Source: Hemerocallis citrina (taxonomy: Eukaryota > Streptophyta > Magnoliopsida > Asparagales > Asphodelaceae). Taken from it: a stretch of DNA of 64,000 nt. The DNA lies in assembly GCA_017893485.1 (NCBI GenBank), contig JACEHZ010000211.1, positions 930,001-994,000 on the forward strand. Direction: 5' to 3'. Positions 24,521-36,599 of the stretch are shown one piece after another (the stretch's first letter is position 1; the number at the start of each line of letters is the position of its first letter). Under the pieces are notes generated by a model. That model was given only the letters and a program-made list of their open reading frames with translations. It did no database searches and was not told the origin of the DNA. Made by a program: the position numbers and the translations under genes.

Positions 24521-25024
24521 TCTTGAGTTTTCCAGGTGTTCTTTAAATGGTTGATTCTTTAAATATTTTTGGATCTATAACTTAATATTCTAAATATTAT
24601 TGTTTCTACAGAACATATGTTTTCAAGATATTTTATTGTTGGATTTGGATCCTAGAATTTTATAATGATTTGGGTTTGTTGATTGGAGAGGTTTCTCCCT
24701 ATGATCGTTTTGACGATGGATTTGTAAGTTTTGGTCCTGTTGAGATCTTTAGGAGTTGAGTAGGAGTCCTGTGAACCGACAGTTGAGATTTGTTGAGTTA
24801 GACCTGGGGGGTCTTGGTTTAGTTATTGTTAAGTATTTAAGTCCGGCAAGATTCACTAACTCTAGAGATGGGGATTTTGTGTTTTAATAATAACCAACTT
24901 AAGAACATGCACTAGTGGGGATGTGATGGAACTTGGAAAACGTAAGTATAGGCTCATGGTTTTGTTAGTCCAACGGATGCATTCAGGACTGTTTGTTGTT
25001 ATGTCTTGAGAGGATATTTGTGTG

Positions 25025-25255
25025 TTCGTGTGTCGAGGATCTGCAGGCCTATTCACGGAGCATGCAGCCTGCATTCGCGTGTCGAGGGTCGGCAGGCCTA
25101 TTCACGGAATGTACCTGGTGTATCTGCAAGTCGAGGGCCTTGCAAGCCTATTCGTGGGGTACACGGGTTTGGGAGATGATTCTCCAGTTGTTTTTGAGCT
25201 ATTTTACATGATGCTTGTGTGTCGAGGGCTGTGGTGCCTATTCGCAGAGTATTCT
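25025..25255 (+). repeat. ~57-bp tandem repeats (GTGTCGAGG...CCTATTCACGG)
   Basis: Four to five degraded units in the LTR. The same array is at 31558-31790 in the sister LTR. Short ORFs in this array occur in both LTRs only because the LTR is duplicated. Confidence 0.85.
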
Positions 25256-25954
25256 GGATCTTGTTTCCCATCACCGTAGTAGGATTAGTGCATAACGAGG
25301 GGTTATCTCTATAAAGTGGAGATCGTTAAGGGCTTGCACCGGACCTATGTACCATGGAATGCATAGAATCCGACAAGTATGCATTAGAGAGTCAGCATAT
25401 AAAATTGTGTTTTCTTGACTCGGTTTTATGTTTGTGTTTTCCTGTTTTTCCTACACTTGACACTTAGTATAGCTTCACTTGTTGTTTTCATTCCATGATG
25501 TTTTCATGCTTTACTTCTTTGTTATTTCTCATTCATTTATTCTTGTTGTTAATACATGCTGTTGATGACTTTATGTTTTATGATTTAATTATGTTGTTTT
25601 TTTTATGTCACTCACACCTTTATGGCTGACCCCTTTAGTTTTGGGGGTTAGGGACAATCTCTAGCCTCATGATTTACAGGTTGTTTCTTAGAGCTTGGGG
25701 GTTTAGATGCTTGAGATAAATTGATGTAATAGAGCTTTTGTGTAAAAATTATAAAGAAGTGTTATAAAAAGAAAGTTTGTAATTCAAGGTGTTTTGTATT
25801 CCGCTGTGTTTGTAATGATTGTTGTAACAAAAGTTGAAATAAAATTATCTGTGTTTTTTTTGGCTATGTGTACTATTACATTGAAGTTGATGCTGGGAAT
25901 TATGCCACGTATTTTCTAAGATATTATATTAGAAATTCGGGACACTACAGAGAT

Positions 25955-25966
25955 TGGTGTCAGAGC
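25955..25966 (+). other. Primer-binding site of the gag-only element
   Basis: TGGTGTCAGAGC, five bases after the 5' LTR. It differs at one position from the tRNA-iMet site, and a G:U pair would tolerate the change. Confidence 0.85.
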
Positions 25967-26187
25967 ATGCTTCAATAGTAATAATAGACATGGTATGAAA
26001 ACCAACCTAGGTGTGAACACTAGAGTGTGAGTACCTAGGTGTGGACATTAGAGTGTAAGTATCACATAGAGTTAGAACATGATGTTTGGTTTGGGGTATG
26101 GTTGAGGTTTTGCCATAGGCTATTGTTGTGAATGTGAATTGTGTAGTGATGATCTAACTTTACCCTCGTTTTGCAGTATTCAGTAGA

Positions 26188-27276
26188 ATGACAGGACCCA
26201 GAACCAGGAATGGTAACAATGGTGATGGAGCTGGAAGTTCCCATGGAACGGGAGTTGATCTCGATGCCGAATTTGCCAGGGTGTATCAGACCTTGAATGC
26301 ACTGATGGCAGCTAATTTGGTACAGACTCAGAACCAAAATCAGAATCATGGGGTTGGACCAGGATTGGTTAACGCTGATCCTATCAAGCAGATTGAGTCC
26401 TTCAAAAGGATGAGGCTACCAGTGTTTGAGGGGCAGTCTGATCCAAATAAGGCAGATGATTGGATTAGACGGATGGAGACAATCTTTGAGGTATCGGAAA
26501 CTCCGGCAGCCAATAAGGTGAAGTTGGCCACTATGCAGTTGGAAAAGGACGCTGGTGTTTGGTGGCAATCGGTGAAGAGGACTTTGGGTGACCAGCAAAT
26601 GACTTGGGAGGCTTTTCTGGATGAGTTCAGGGAGCGTTTCTTTCCTTTGGATATTCAGGAGAGGAAGGCAACAGAATTCTTGAATCTACAGCAGGGCAGC
26701 ATGACCGTGCGAGATTATGAGACTAAGTTCGCTCAGCTGTCGAGGTATGCACCAGAGCTGATAGTTGATGAGGCGAAGAAGGCCAAAAAGTTTGAGCAGA
26801 GCTTGAGGCCAAACTTGAGGTCGAGAATGATTCCCTTAGGCATAAGGAGGCTCGACAAGCTGGTCAAGAGAGCAGCTATGACAGAGGAAGACATGGATCG
26901 GTTCCAGAAGAAGCAAGAGACCTGGAACAAGAACAAAAGGCCAACAGATAATCAGAGTGGGAAGGAATTCCCAGCGAAGCAGGACAAGTTCAGTGGGCCA
27001 GTGCAGAAGGCGCCCGCAGTTCAAGGTGTGACTTGTTTCAATTGTGGAGAGACAGGTCATTATCAGGTAGCATGCACCAAGCCTCGGAAGGTGCAGGTGT
27101 GTTATCATTGTGGTCGTGAAGGACATATTCGACCAAACTGTCCACAGCTGAAGAACGGTGGTGCCGGGGAAGTCAAGGTTCAGAGACAAGGGCGAGTGTT
27201 CGCATTGACTGAGGAGGATGCGGGTAGGGGTGTTCATCGGTTCAAAACCGAACCGAACCGAAAAAAACCAAACTGA
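26188..27276 (+). CDS. gag: Intact gag of the gag-only element, C-terminus displaced by an hAT-like insertion
   Basis: The ATG at 26188 (MTGPRTRNGNN) opens an uninterrupted frame. Residues 70-235 are the capsid-like retrotransposon gag domain, with FEGQSDPNKADDWIRRMETI, WWQSVKRTLGDQQMTWEAFL and FRERFFP. Two CCHC knuckles follow: CFNCGETGHYQVAC and CYHCGREGHIRPNC. The end RVFALTEEDAG is the gypsy gag-protease junction motif. The hAT-like element enters at 27225, so the last 17 codons read transposon sequence. On the far side the original frame meets TGA at 28331-28333 after five codons, so the ancestral gag was complete and had no protease after it. The ORF looks under constraint compared with every other ORF in the window. 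Confidence 0.92.
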   Translation: MTGPRTRNGNNGDGAGSSHGTGVDLDAEFARVYQTLNALMAANLVQTQNQNQNHGVGPGLVNADPIKQIESFKRMRLPVFEGQSDPNKADDWIRRMETIFEVSETPAANKVKLATMQLEKDAGVWWQSVKRTLGDQQMTWEAFLDEFRERFFPLDIQERKATEFLNLQQGSMTVRDYETKFAQLSRYAPELIVDEAKKAKKFEQSLRPNLRSRMIPLGIRRLDKLVKRAAMTEEDMDRFQKKQETWNKNKRPTDNQSGKEFPAKQDKFSGPVQKAPAVQGVTCFNCGETGHYQVACTKPRKVQVCYHCGREGHIRPNCPQLKNGGAGEVKVQRQGRVFALTEEDAGRGVHRFKTEPNRKKPN

Positions 27277-28309
27277 ACCGAACTTTTTGGTTTGGTAAAA
27301 CTGAAACCGAAATCCGAACCGAAACTCTACAAGTTCGGTTTAAACCGAACCGAATTTTATCGGTTCGGTTCGGTTAATAACCGAACTAACCGAACTTGGA
27401 ATTCCATCATTTTTGGGTTCGCTTAGCATCTATCACTCATTGTGCATCAGATTGTTATATACTCCATCAAATTACATTATGATACGTGCAGTGGAACTTA
27501 TCTTCGTAAAATGAGGCCTCCTGCCCTACACCTCTCAAGAAGCTAGCACGTCTATCTATACGACTATACATGCATTCTTCTTGTATAACCAGAATACCAA
27601 TTATAATAAACTAATTATTTTTAGCTAAATAATTAACTCTTAACAGAATCTATAACTATACATTGGTTCCAGGCTAAAGAGGGGAAGGGAACCAACAGAT
27701 TCCAACCCCCGGTACTATACTAATAATATTAATAATAAACTATATTTATTACACCAACACCAATAATAATAAACCCTCTCTAGTGGTCTTGCTTGCCATC
27801 GAATAACTATGAAGATATTAGTACTTAATAAGTTTATAAAAGTTGGTATCTTCAATAATCAGGTACTTTTTCATGGGTCTACATGCAAAAAACAATTCAT
27901 TAATTAATGAACTGTTCTTGATTTGTTACTGGACATGAAGGATAGTAACTAAAAATCCGAATAGTAACTGGACATGAAGGACAGTAACTAAAAATCCGAA
28001 TAGTAACATTTAGTTGTGATACTAATCGTAACATTTTTTTGGTTGAAAAATGATAGTAAAAGTGTAGATTGCGGGAGCAGCAGAAACGACGCTCCTTTTA
28101 TGCATATATATGCCATGGGTCCAAAAAAACTTCGGTTTTTATTTCGGTTCGGTTTATACAAAAGCCAACCAAAAACCGAACCGAACTCTCTATAAAAACT
28201 CCGGTTCGGGTCAAAACCAAACCGAAAAACCGAAAAACCAAACCAAATTGGCAAATTTCGGTTCGGTTCGGTTCGATAATCGGTTTTAACCAAAGTGTGA
28301 ACAGCCCTA
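27225..28309. mobile_element. hAT-like nonautonomous element, 1085 bp
   Basis: It begins TAGGGGTGTTCATCGG and ends TGAACAGCCCTA, with perfect 8-bp duplications GATGCGGG at 27217-27224 and 28310-28317. Both subterminal regions are packed with the word CGGTTCGGTTCGG or its complement. There is no transposase ORF. Confidence 0.92.
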
Positions 28310-28333
28310 GATGCGGGTAACTCAGGGATGTGA

Positions 28334-28899
28334 TCCGGGGTGTGCAAGAATTTTGAATTCATTCATTTTGTATTAAGTAAAACTTTTATTTTGAGAATAA
28401 TTGGAGATTGAGTATCGTTCTCCATGTAACAGAATTTGTTTGGTTAATGGAATAAAAACAAAAGTTTTATTTGATATTGTTTTCTTGCATACATTTGTGT
28501 CGCCCAATTCTTGCTAGTCTTAGGTGTGGAGCTTAAGGTGTTTCCACGCAGGGTCTTGAGGTGGCTTTCCTTAGTCATGCCCTTTCTAAGGAGGGAGTGG
28601 CCACTGATTCTCGGGAGGATGAAGCAGATGTGGAAGGTCAAAGTAGGATGCAAGAGTTCAGTAGTTGTTGCAGCATGGTTTCCGATAGCAAGTTATCAGA
28701 GTTGCGCAGCGGAAGGTTGTATTTCTGAACTCTTTGCATGATTGTGTTTCTTCTGTATGTTTGTATTTCTTTTGTTGGAATGTGTTCTCTTGCGTGATTG
28801 TATTTCATAAATTATGTTTCCATTTATGATATATTGCATTCCTTATTGGTGTGTTTGTTTGGACCTCATTAGCAGTAGTTCTGAGGACAGAACTCTTCT
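28334..28899 (+). other. Internal region of the gag-only element without pol
   Basis: No protease, RT, RNase H or integrase motif is visible in any frame. The last part (TAGTTCTGAGGACAGAACTC) resembles the sequence that precedes the polypurine tract in gypsy elements, so pol was lost between gag and this point. A 76-codon ORF at 28511-28741 is unrecognised. Confidence 0.7.
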
Positions 28900-28912
28900 A
28901 AGAAGGGAGTGA
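28900..28912 (+). other. Polypurine tract of the gag-only element
   Basis: AAGAAGGGAGTGA directly before the TG of the 3' LTR. Confidence 0.8.
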
Positions 28913-31900
28913 TGTAGTACCCCGTATTTTTAAATACCATTTTTGATATTAGAAAATGAATTAAAATGATTTCCTGGAGATTTAATAAATATTTTTCTGA
29001 AAATTTATCTTTTTACACATGCAAAAACGTGCAAATATTTTTGGTTTAAATATCCAATTTTATATTTTTAATAAATTCTCCAACTTACAATAGAGTATAT
29101 TATAAATTTTGGGATTTTTCTAAATAAAGAAACTATTTTTATAAATACCTCGAAAGAGAGGGGGCTTTATGTAAAAAGCCGTTTGGATCTCAAATAAATA
29201 ATAAAAATTCATTTTTACTGATTTTTGGGCTTTCCATGGTCATCATTGAAATTAAAATATATTTAAATTTTATTTAGAGTTGATTTGGTAAAGATTTAAA
29301 CAAATATGTTGTTTTTGCAAATATGGAATTTATATTGGATCTTGTGCAAATATTTTCCTGGAAAGTAAAAGTCAGATATTTTAATTGAAAAATATCATAT
29401 GTATTATTAGATATTATTTCTGAATTTTCTGGATTTTCACGAATATTTTATGATGTATTTGCAAATATTACAAAAAGAAGGACTTTTGTGCAAAATTGCC
29501 ACCCTGAGTGCAAATCCAAATTTTCCTTATTGCTGGGCTGTGCTGGATTTCTGGACAACTCAGTGGTAAAAGGATTTGATTTGGTTTTAATTTATTTAAC
29601 TTATTTTAACTACTTTATAAAGAAAGGTTTATATATGTAAAGTAATTTGTTAAAGGATGAATTTGCAAATGTGTTTCAAAACCCTAATTCTTCTATCCCG
29701 GGTATTTAAAAGGTGGAGTGCAGCCTTCATTCGCTGCACAACACAAGGTTTATTATTTTCATTTTTCTTGGAGATTGAAAGGGAAGATCTTGGATTTCGC
29801 AAAGAAGGGTTTTGCTTATTCGATTGGATTTCTTCATTTGAGGTGAGTGACTTGTTTGTTTTCTTTTGATTTATGTATGTTGTATGCGAATGATATGAAT
29901 ATTTTGATTGATCTTGGATGTTGAATTTCATCTATTAGAAAGCATGCTAGGGTTTGGTATGGATATGTATGTTGGATGGATGAAAAAATGGATCTTTGAG
30001 AAGAACCCTAGTTGTTGTGAGTAGAATTTGCCTGTGGATGATTTTAGATTGTTGGATAACCTAATATAAATTATGAGTAGGCTAATAATATTGGATTATT
30101 GCTATTTTGATTGGACATGATGAATGTTATGCATTAATTAATTAAAGATAAGATTTTTGGGACTATTGGTGAGTTGGATGAAAACAACTTGGCCATGTTG
30201 ATGATAAACTGGTTTTGTTTATGAATCAACTATAGAGAATAGTTGAGATTGAGTTGAGAAATTTTGAGAATGAGTAATGGTTTAGAGGACCATGTTTTGA
30301 GGATTTGAGTTATGATGATTAAATTTGGGGATTTGTGATTTTGTGAAAGATGTTGTTCGAATTTGGATTTCTCAAATGCTAAGTTTAAATCTGGATATTT
30401 TGGTATTGATATGGTTTTGGAATATAAAACAAAGTTATTTTGATGTATGGTTGATTCTTAAAAACTCTAATTTTGACATATGCACACATTCATGTTTTTA
30501 TTTTAAAGAAATTCATCAAAAAGCTATTTTATAAATTCAAGCGGTTTTGATTGGTTTAAATGGATCTTTGCATATCCCATAAGTCGTATTTGATCATATC
30601 AGAAATATAATTTTTACATAATTCATTTTCATAAAGTAAAACTCCGTATCGGTTGAATTGTGCACAACCAAAAGTAGGCAGTCTGTAGGTCGACAGTTGA
30701 CTGGTATGATTTCTCAGTCGACCGACACGACCCAACTGCTATGTTCTCTAGCATTTCTTGAAATTTCGTCTGGACAGTCTACTGGAGACCTTAACAGTCG
30801 ACTGGTTCCACTTAGAATTATTTTCTCGAAGTTATTGTATTTTTTACTCTGGACGGTCGACCTATACCCTTTACAGTCGACTGCTACTACTTAGAATATA
30901 TTTCCTTAAAAATGTTGGATTTTGCTCTGGACAGTTGACTGGTGACTTTTACAGTCGACTGTCAATACTTAGAATTTATTTTCTTAAAGATGTTGGTTTT
31001 TCGCTCAGGACAGTCGACTGATGACTTTTTACAGTCGACTGATACTGATGCTTTCTTGAGTTTTCCAGGTGTTCTTTAAATGGTTGATTCTTTAAATATT
31101 TTTGGATCTATAACTTACTATTCTAAATATTATTGTTTCTACAGAACATATGTTTTCAAGATATTTTATTGTTGGATTTGGATTCTAGAATTTTATAAAG
31201 ATTTGGGTTTGTTGATTGGAGAGGTTTCTCCCTATGATCGTTTTGACGATAGATTTGTGAGTTTTGATCCTGTTGAGATCTCTTGGAGTTGAGTGGGAGT
31301 TCTGTGAACCGGCAGTTGAGATTTGTTGAGTTAGACTTGGGGGGTCTAGGTTTAGTTGTTGTTGAGTATTTAAGTCCGGCAGGATACACTAACTCTAGAG
31401 ATGGAGATTTTGTGTTTTAATAATAACCAACTTATGGACAGGCACTAGTGTGGATGTGATGAAACTTGGAAAACGTAAGTAAAGGCTCATGGTTTTGTTA
31501 TTCCAACGGATGCGTTCCAGGACTGTTTGTTGTTATGTCTTGAGAGGACATTTGTGTGTTCACGTGTCGAGGATCTGCAGGCCTATTCACGGAGCATGCA
31601 GGGTGCATTCGTGTGTCGAGGGTCAGGTGGCCTATTCACGGAATGTACCTGGTGTATCTGCACGTCGAGGGCCTTGCAAGCCTATTCGTGGGGTACACGG
31701 GTTTGGGAGATGATTCTCCAGATGTTTTTGAGCTATCTTACATGATGCTTGCGCGTCGAGGGCTATGGTGCCTATTCGCGGAGTATTCTGGATCTTGTTT
31801 CCCATCTCCGTAGTAGGATTAGTGCATAACAAGGGGTTATCCCTATAAAGTGGAGATCGTTAAGGTCTTGCACCGGACCTATGTACTATGGAATGCATAG

Positions 31901-32479
31901 AATCCGACAAGTATGCATTAGAGAGTCAGCATATAGAATTGTGTTTTCTTGACTCGGTTTTATGTTTGTGTTTTCCTGTTTTTCTTACTCTTGACACTTA
32001 GTATAACTTCACTTGTTGTTTTCATTCCATGATGTTTTCATGCTTTACTTCTTTGTTATTTCTCATTCATTTATTCTTGTTGTTAATACATGCTGTTGAT
32101 GACTTTATGTTTTATGATTTAATTATGTTTTTTTTTATGTCACTCACACCTTTATGGCTGACCCCTTTAGTTTTGGGGGTTAGGGATCATCTCTGGCCTC
32201 ATGATTTACAGGTTGTTGCTTAGAGCTTGGGGGTTTGGATGCTTGAGATAAATTGATGTAATAGAGCTTTTGTGTAAAAATTGTAAAGAAGTGTTGTAAA
32301 AAGAAAGTTTGTAATTCAAGATGTTTTGTATTCCGCTGTGTTTGTAATGATTGTTGTAACAAAAGTTGAAATAAAATTATCTGTGTTTTTGGGCTATGTG
32401 TACTATTACATTGTAGTTGATGCTGGGAATTGTGCCACGTATTTTCTAAGATATTATATTAGAAATTCAGGGCGCTACA
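28913..32479 (+). repeat. 3' LTR of the gag-only element, 3567 bp
   Basis: Starts TGTAGTACCCCG and ends CAGGGCGCTACA. It is closely similar to the 5' LTR over its whole length and preserves the empty sites of the solo LTR insertion. Confidence 0.95.
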
Positions 32480-32484
32480 TTACT

Positions 32485-33062
32485 AATTGGGATAGAGACC
32501 AATGGAATATTAAAATTTTAGCTCGTTGTGCAGCGGGAAAATGCGAAGGCCAATATTTTATGACTGTGCCCGTAACAAATAATAACGCTCTAAAGTCCAT
32601 GATTGCTAGGACACTTGATTCGAATTATAGTTGGTCTACATTGGAGTTATATATTCAACAAATCCAAATTATTAATGCTCCACCACATGTTAATTCTAGT
32701 TCAAGCTACGTACGAGAAGTGTCGACACATGACATGAGTTCTAACCCAGTTCAAACATCACGTGCTATCCCACTGTCCCCACAGGAAGACACTTTCACAA
32801 ATACAACAAGTCCAGATCCTACAGAATATGAGTTGCCACGTCAACCTAGTAATTTGGTTTCTGATTATGTTCAAAATGACAGTGTATTTGGAATATTTGA
32901 AAATGCTACCGTGAACAACGATTAGAGGATAATGACGAAGAGGAAGAAACGGACGATGAAGTTGATGAGAGTTTAAAAATGATGACGTGGTGGAAGAAGA
33001 TGAACATGCAAATGTTAATATAAATGAGGGGAACGATAATGACGTGGACGTTAATGATGGCT
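32485..33062 (+). pseudogene. MULE transposase N-terminal fragment, 3' half
   Basis: The frame continues directly from 16471: NWDRDQWNIKILARC, then VNSSSSYVREVSTHDM, to TAG at 32923-32925. A Glu/Asp-rich tail follows in other frames (32930-33060). The Ser/Thr linker and acidic tract resemble the region between the N-terminal domain and the MuDR domain of MURA-like transposases. The catalytic domain is absent, so this MULE is nonautonomous. Confidence 0.6.
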
Positions 33063-33593
33063 AAGATAATTTTAATGTTCATGTTACCTAGGAGATGTCA
33101 CAAAGTGCGAGAGTTGCTTGGGTTTAGGGGTTTCCTCGTCCGTTTTGGTGGCTTTGGAGTTGCTTGAGTTAATCCTGAAATGGGAATGTCATCATCTACA
33201 TCTTCTTGTGGCTTATCGACATGCTCCTCGTCTCCTAGTTGTTATTCTAATAATCTCTAACGATATGAAGCTCTTGTGGCCATTTTCTTTCGACGACCTG
33301 TTTGGTGCACCAGTCCCGACAAATATAGCATCCAATCTAGCTTCTTCGCCAACGAGGTCAGCTTGTGCCCAACATGACTGAACCATTTTTCTTGCAAACA
33401 CCATACACGAGAACATTCTTTTGCCTGAATCCATGTTTGGGCCATCTACACTCCAACAGAAAACATGTTGCATTAAAATTCATCGACTGGATTTGCAGCT
33501 CGTCGTCTAATCATTACTTTTACACCCGCTGGCATTTGGATGTTTGAGATATATAAGGTTGAATCATTCTTCGGTACCACATCATATACAGTC

Positions 33594-33973
33594 TGTAATG
33601 CTCCAAGCCCGGCTCAGCTGCACACACGGCTACGTGTGCGCACACGTGAAAGAACGGACACAAAACTCTAGCCACGCCCACCACAGGCACCATCAAAAGG
33701 TGGTTATACCCTATAGGTGACCTTTCTCATTTGGCATTCCTAATATATATACACACCCTTTCCTCCACACCCACGATGTGAGAGTAAGAAGCTTCATGGC
33801 CAAATGCGAACACCCTACTTCCTGCATCTCATTTTCATGCATATTTTGTCCTTTAGTGCAATATTAAGCCATAGCCCCATAGCTCCATCCTATAGACTCC
33901 TTCTCAATTAGTTAAGCCATAGCCCTATAGGATCTCCCCATGGGCCAACAACCAACCACTTCTCATCTCATTC

Positions 33974-34028
<55 letters not shown>

Positions 34029-34649
34029 TCGCTTAAGTAAGGAGTGTTACATACACCCCCCCCCCCTTAAGAACTCAGCATCCTCGCTGAGCCCGGGACT
34101 TGCAACATGATCAAAAATTCCTTTTTAGCCAATGTGGAGAGGACATCCCTAATTCTACTAGTTGTACAATCCCCTACCCGGACGACCTGTACCAAACTCA
34201 CTCCCTCTCAGGCATACATCTTGCACACACTCGGTGTCGAAAGTTGGCTCTGATACCATTTGTAATGCCCCAAGCCCGGCTCAGCTGCGCACACGGCTAC
34301 ATGTGCGCGCACGCGAAAGAACGGATATAAAACTTTAGCCACGCCCACCACAAGCACCATCAAAAGGTGGGTATACCCTATAGGTGACCTTTCTCATTTG
34401 GAATTCCTAATATATATACACACCCTTTCCTCCACACCCACGATGTGGGACTAAGAAGCTTCACGGCCAAATGCAAACACCCCACTTCCTACATCTTATT
34501 TTCATGCATATTTTGTCCTTTAGTGCAATATTAAGCCATAGCCCCATAGTTCCATCCTATAGGCTCCTTCTCAATTAGTTAATCCATAGGCCTATAGGAT
34601 CTCCCTATGGGCCAACAACCAACCACTTCTTATCTCATTCCAATTATAT

Positions 34650-34702
<53 letters not shown>

Positions 34703-34725
34703 CCACTTAAGTAGGAGGTGTTACA
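33594..34725 (-). mobile_element. TRIM-like LTR element, 1132 bp
   Basis: LTRs 33594-34051 (458 bp) and 34261-34725 (465 bp) flank 209 bases of noncoding sequence. The primer site on the minus strand is the complement of GCTCTGATACCA at 34247-34258. A C-run after 34054 is the complement of a purine tract, so the element points left. The target duplication CAGTC (33589-33593 and 34726-34730) is perfect. It lies inside the PMD pseudogene. Its LTRs differ in the microsatellite: TA in one, TA plus GT in the other. Confidence 0.93.
33981..34026. repeat. (TA)n microsatellite in the TRIM LTR
   Basis: About 23 TA units. The sister LTR has a mixed (TA)n(GT)n tract at about 34650-34700. Confidence 0.95.
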
Positions 34726-35979
34726 CAGTCCATGTATGGTGGCATCGAATGGGGGAATACTGACAATAACGTGATCAAAATGATGCGCATCCCATGTGTC
34801 GACGTGGGTTCGCCAACAAGCGGCCCAATCTTGACCCATTTGTCGACCCATACATGTAACACCATGCATATCGGCATTAAATGGTTGTCCGATGGAATAT
34901 TCTGAAGGAGGCCAAATTGTCGAAGCACTCAATCGACGTAATAGAACTCCACTATCCCGAAGTTGATAAGAGGTGCTCTTGTCAACCATAGCTCATGACT
35001 AGCCGTGCAAATATGTGGTAATCTCACTAAATGATCCTTCTTAAAAGGCTCCCACTTGACACATTCATCCGTCAATGTATCCAACTCATCCATGTAGTAT
35101 GTCAAGCATCGATTTGGGTTGGCCTTCCATATGAGGGACCCAAACCAGTATACACTTTGTGGAGGTAACATGTGTGGGTCACTGGGAACATGCATCCACT
35201 TTAATGATTACCTACTAATACAGGGTCTACCAACATGTATGCGTTCCCAACTCCATACTTGTAGCAAAAGCATCAGCCCATTCATCTAAATCGCACCAAG
35301 AGCACAGTCGCAAAAACTCCTTTATAATGTAGCCAATGTCGCACTACCCCAATTGTATGTCCCAACTTTCTGAAGATCTGCAATTAGAGACAAGTACATT
35401 AGAGACATGGAGGTACTAGTCGAGTTCGGGAACATGACTCCTCCAAACAATGACGTTATGTACACCCTACAATAGCATTCGACCTCGAAGTCATTGGAAT
35501 CAACATTCAACTTGTCGGTGCAAGTATCCTTCAACCATTTCAACCGAAGCGACTCCCGATAATTGCCCTAGGATCTGTTTGAACACCGAGATATTCTGGG
35601 ATTAAAAACTCCGGATCGAAGTCCATTGTCCCAGTGGCAGCCTGTCCATTGATGGAAACACTTATGTTCATTGCAACATCCTATAGTGTAACAGACATTT
35701 TCCTTACCGACAAGTGAAAACTGTGCATTTCCGAACGTCATCTCTCAAGGAGGGCAGTTAGAAAAGGATGATCGGTCTTAATTGAAGTCATTAAACCAAT
35801 GTTGTACAACCTGCAATCTCATAAAAACTCGTGAATACGTGGATGCATGGGCAAGGTGGTGTGCCCCCGAAAAGTACACTCCTTTAACAGTTCGTCCCAC
35901 ACGACTTTTGAACGATGTTGCAATTACAAAGCCAAGAGCCTTGGGTCGAGAGGACTGGGACCCACGGGAGGAACATAAG

Positions 35980-36464
35980 TAGCATTGGTATCGGGTCGGG
36001 TCCTTCACTACCCGGACCTGGACCCGGTCCCCTACGAGTCCAAGAATTGGACCCGGACCCGGACCTGTGAGGACCGGGTCCAGTTCCGGTTTCGGGTCAT
36101 ATTAAAATATTCTTACCTGTTCGGGTAGGAGCGGGAGTGTGAGTGGCGAGCGGAGGCGGCAAGTGGAGGATTTAAAATAGAGGAGAGAAGAAAAAGGCAT
36201 GAGTTTTGAGTTTCGAAGAGGAAGATTTAGAATTGAGGATGAAGGAGGGGAGGAATGATGATAGAATATTTATTTTTATGTTGATTTTTTGGGTTTTTTT
36301 AACGGGTCCAGGTCCGGGTCGGATCTCTTTTGAGCGGATCCGGACCCGGACCCAAAAGTACAATGGGTACCATTTTAGGACCCGGACCCGGATAGGCCGG
36401 GTCAATTTCGGTCCAATGCCGGATCTAGGTCGGATCCGGATTTCGGATATTTATACCAATGCTA
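35980..36464. mobile_element. hAT-like nonautonomous element, 485 bp
   Basis: Ends TAGCATTGGTAT and ATACCAATGCTA are perfectly inverted. The 8-bp duplication AACATAAG is at 35972-35979 and 36465-36472. Subterminal regions carry repeats of GGACCCGGACCCGG. No transposase. Confidence 0.92.
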
Positions 36465-36599
36465 AACATAAGATAATGAAGACAGGCCCGGCTAATTTGC
36501 CGAAGAAGACGGGCCCAACTCAATTGGTGAAGAAGACGGATTAGGTAAGACCTACACAATAATAAACAATAAACATCAATTTAACAATATATCATTTTA

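Larger units (their letters stand above)
16472..25949 (+). repeat. 5' LTR of the gag-only element, interrupted
   Basis: Parts at 16472-17624 and 23558-25949 align end to end with 28913-32479. The net length is about 3540 bp. It lacks a roughly 33-base piece that the 3' LTR has near 30473-30507 (around CATATGCACACATTCATG), probably a deletion between short ATTTT repeats. Confidence 0.93.
16472..32479 (+). mobile_element. gag-only Ty3/gypsy-type LTR retrotransposon (TR-GAG-like)
   Basis: TTACT at 16467-16471 and 32480-32484 is a perfect target duplication. LTRs of about 3.54 kb (5', net of an insertion) and 3567 bp (3') start TGTAGTAaCCCGTATTTT and end with a CTACA. Between them are a primer site, one gag ORF and a polypurine tract. 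There is no protease, RT, RNase H or integrase in the roughly 1.9 kb of own internal sequence. Such elements are described in plants as TR-GAGs and must be mobilised in trans. It sits inside the MULE transposase fragment. Two later insertions lie inside it: a solo LTR (17625) and an hAT-like element (27225). Confidence 0.9.

Noticed and set aside
17209..32362. Short ORFs found twice with near-identical protein (for example 17216 and 29657, 25022 and 31556)
   Set aside because: They occur in both LTRs of the gag-only element, so duplication explains their conservation. No domain or coding bias was seen.
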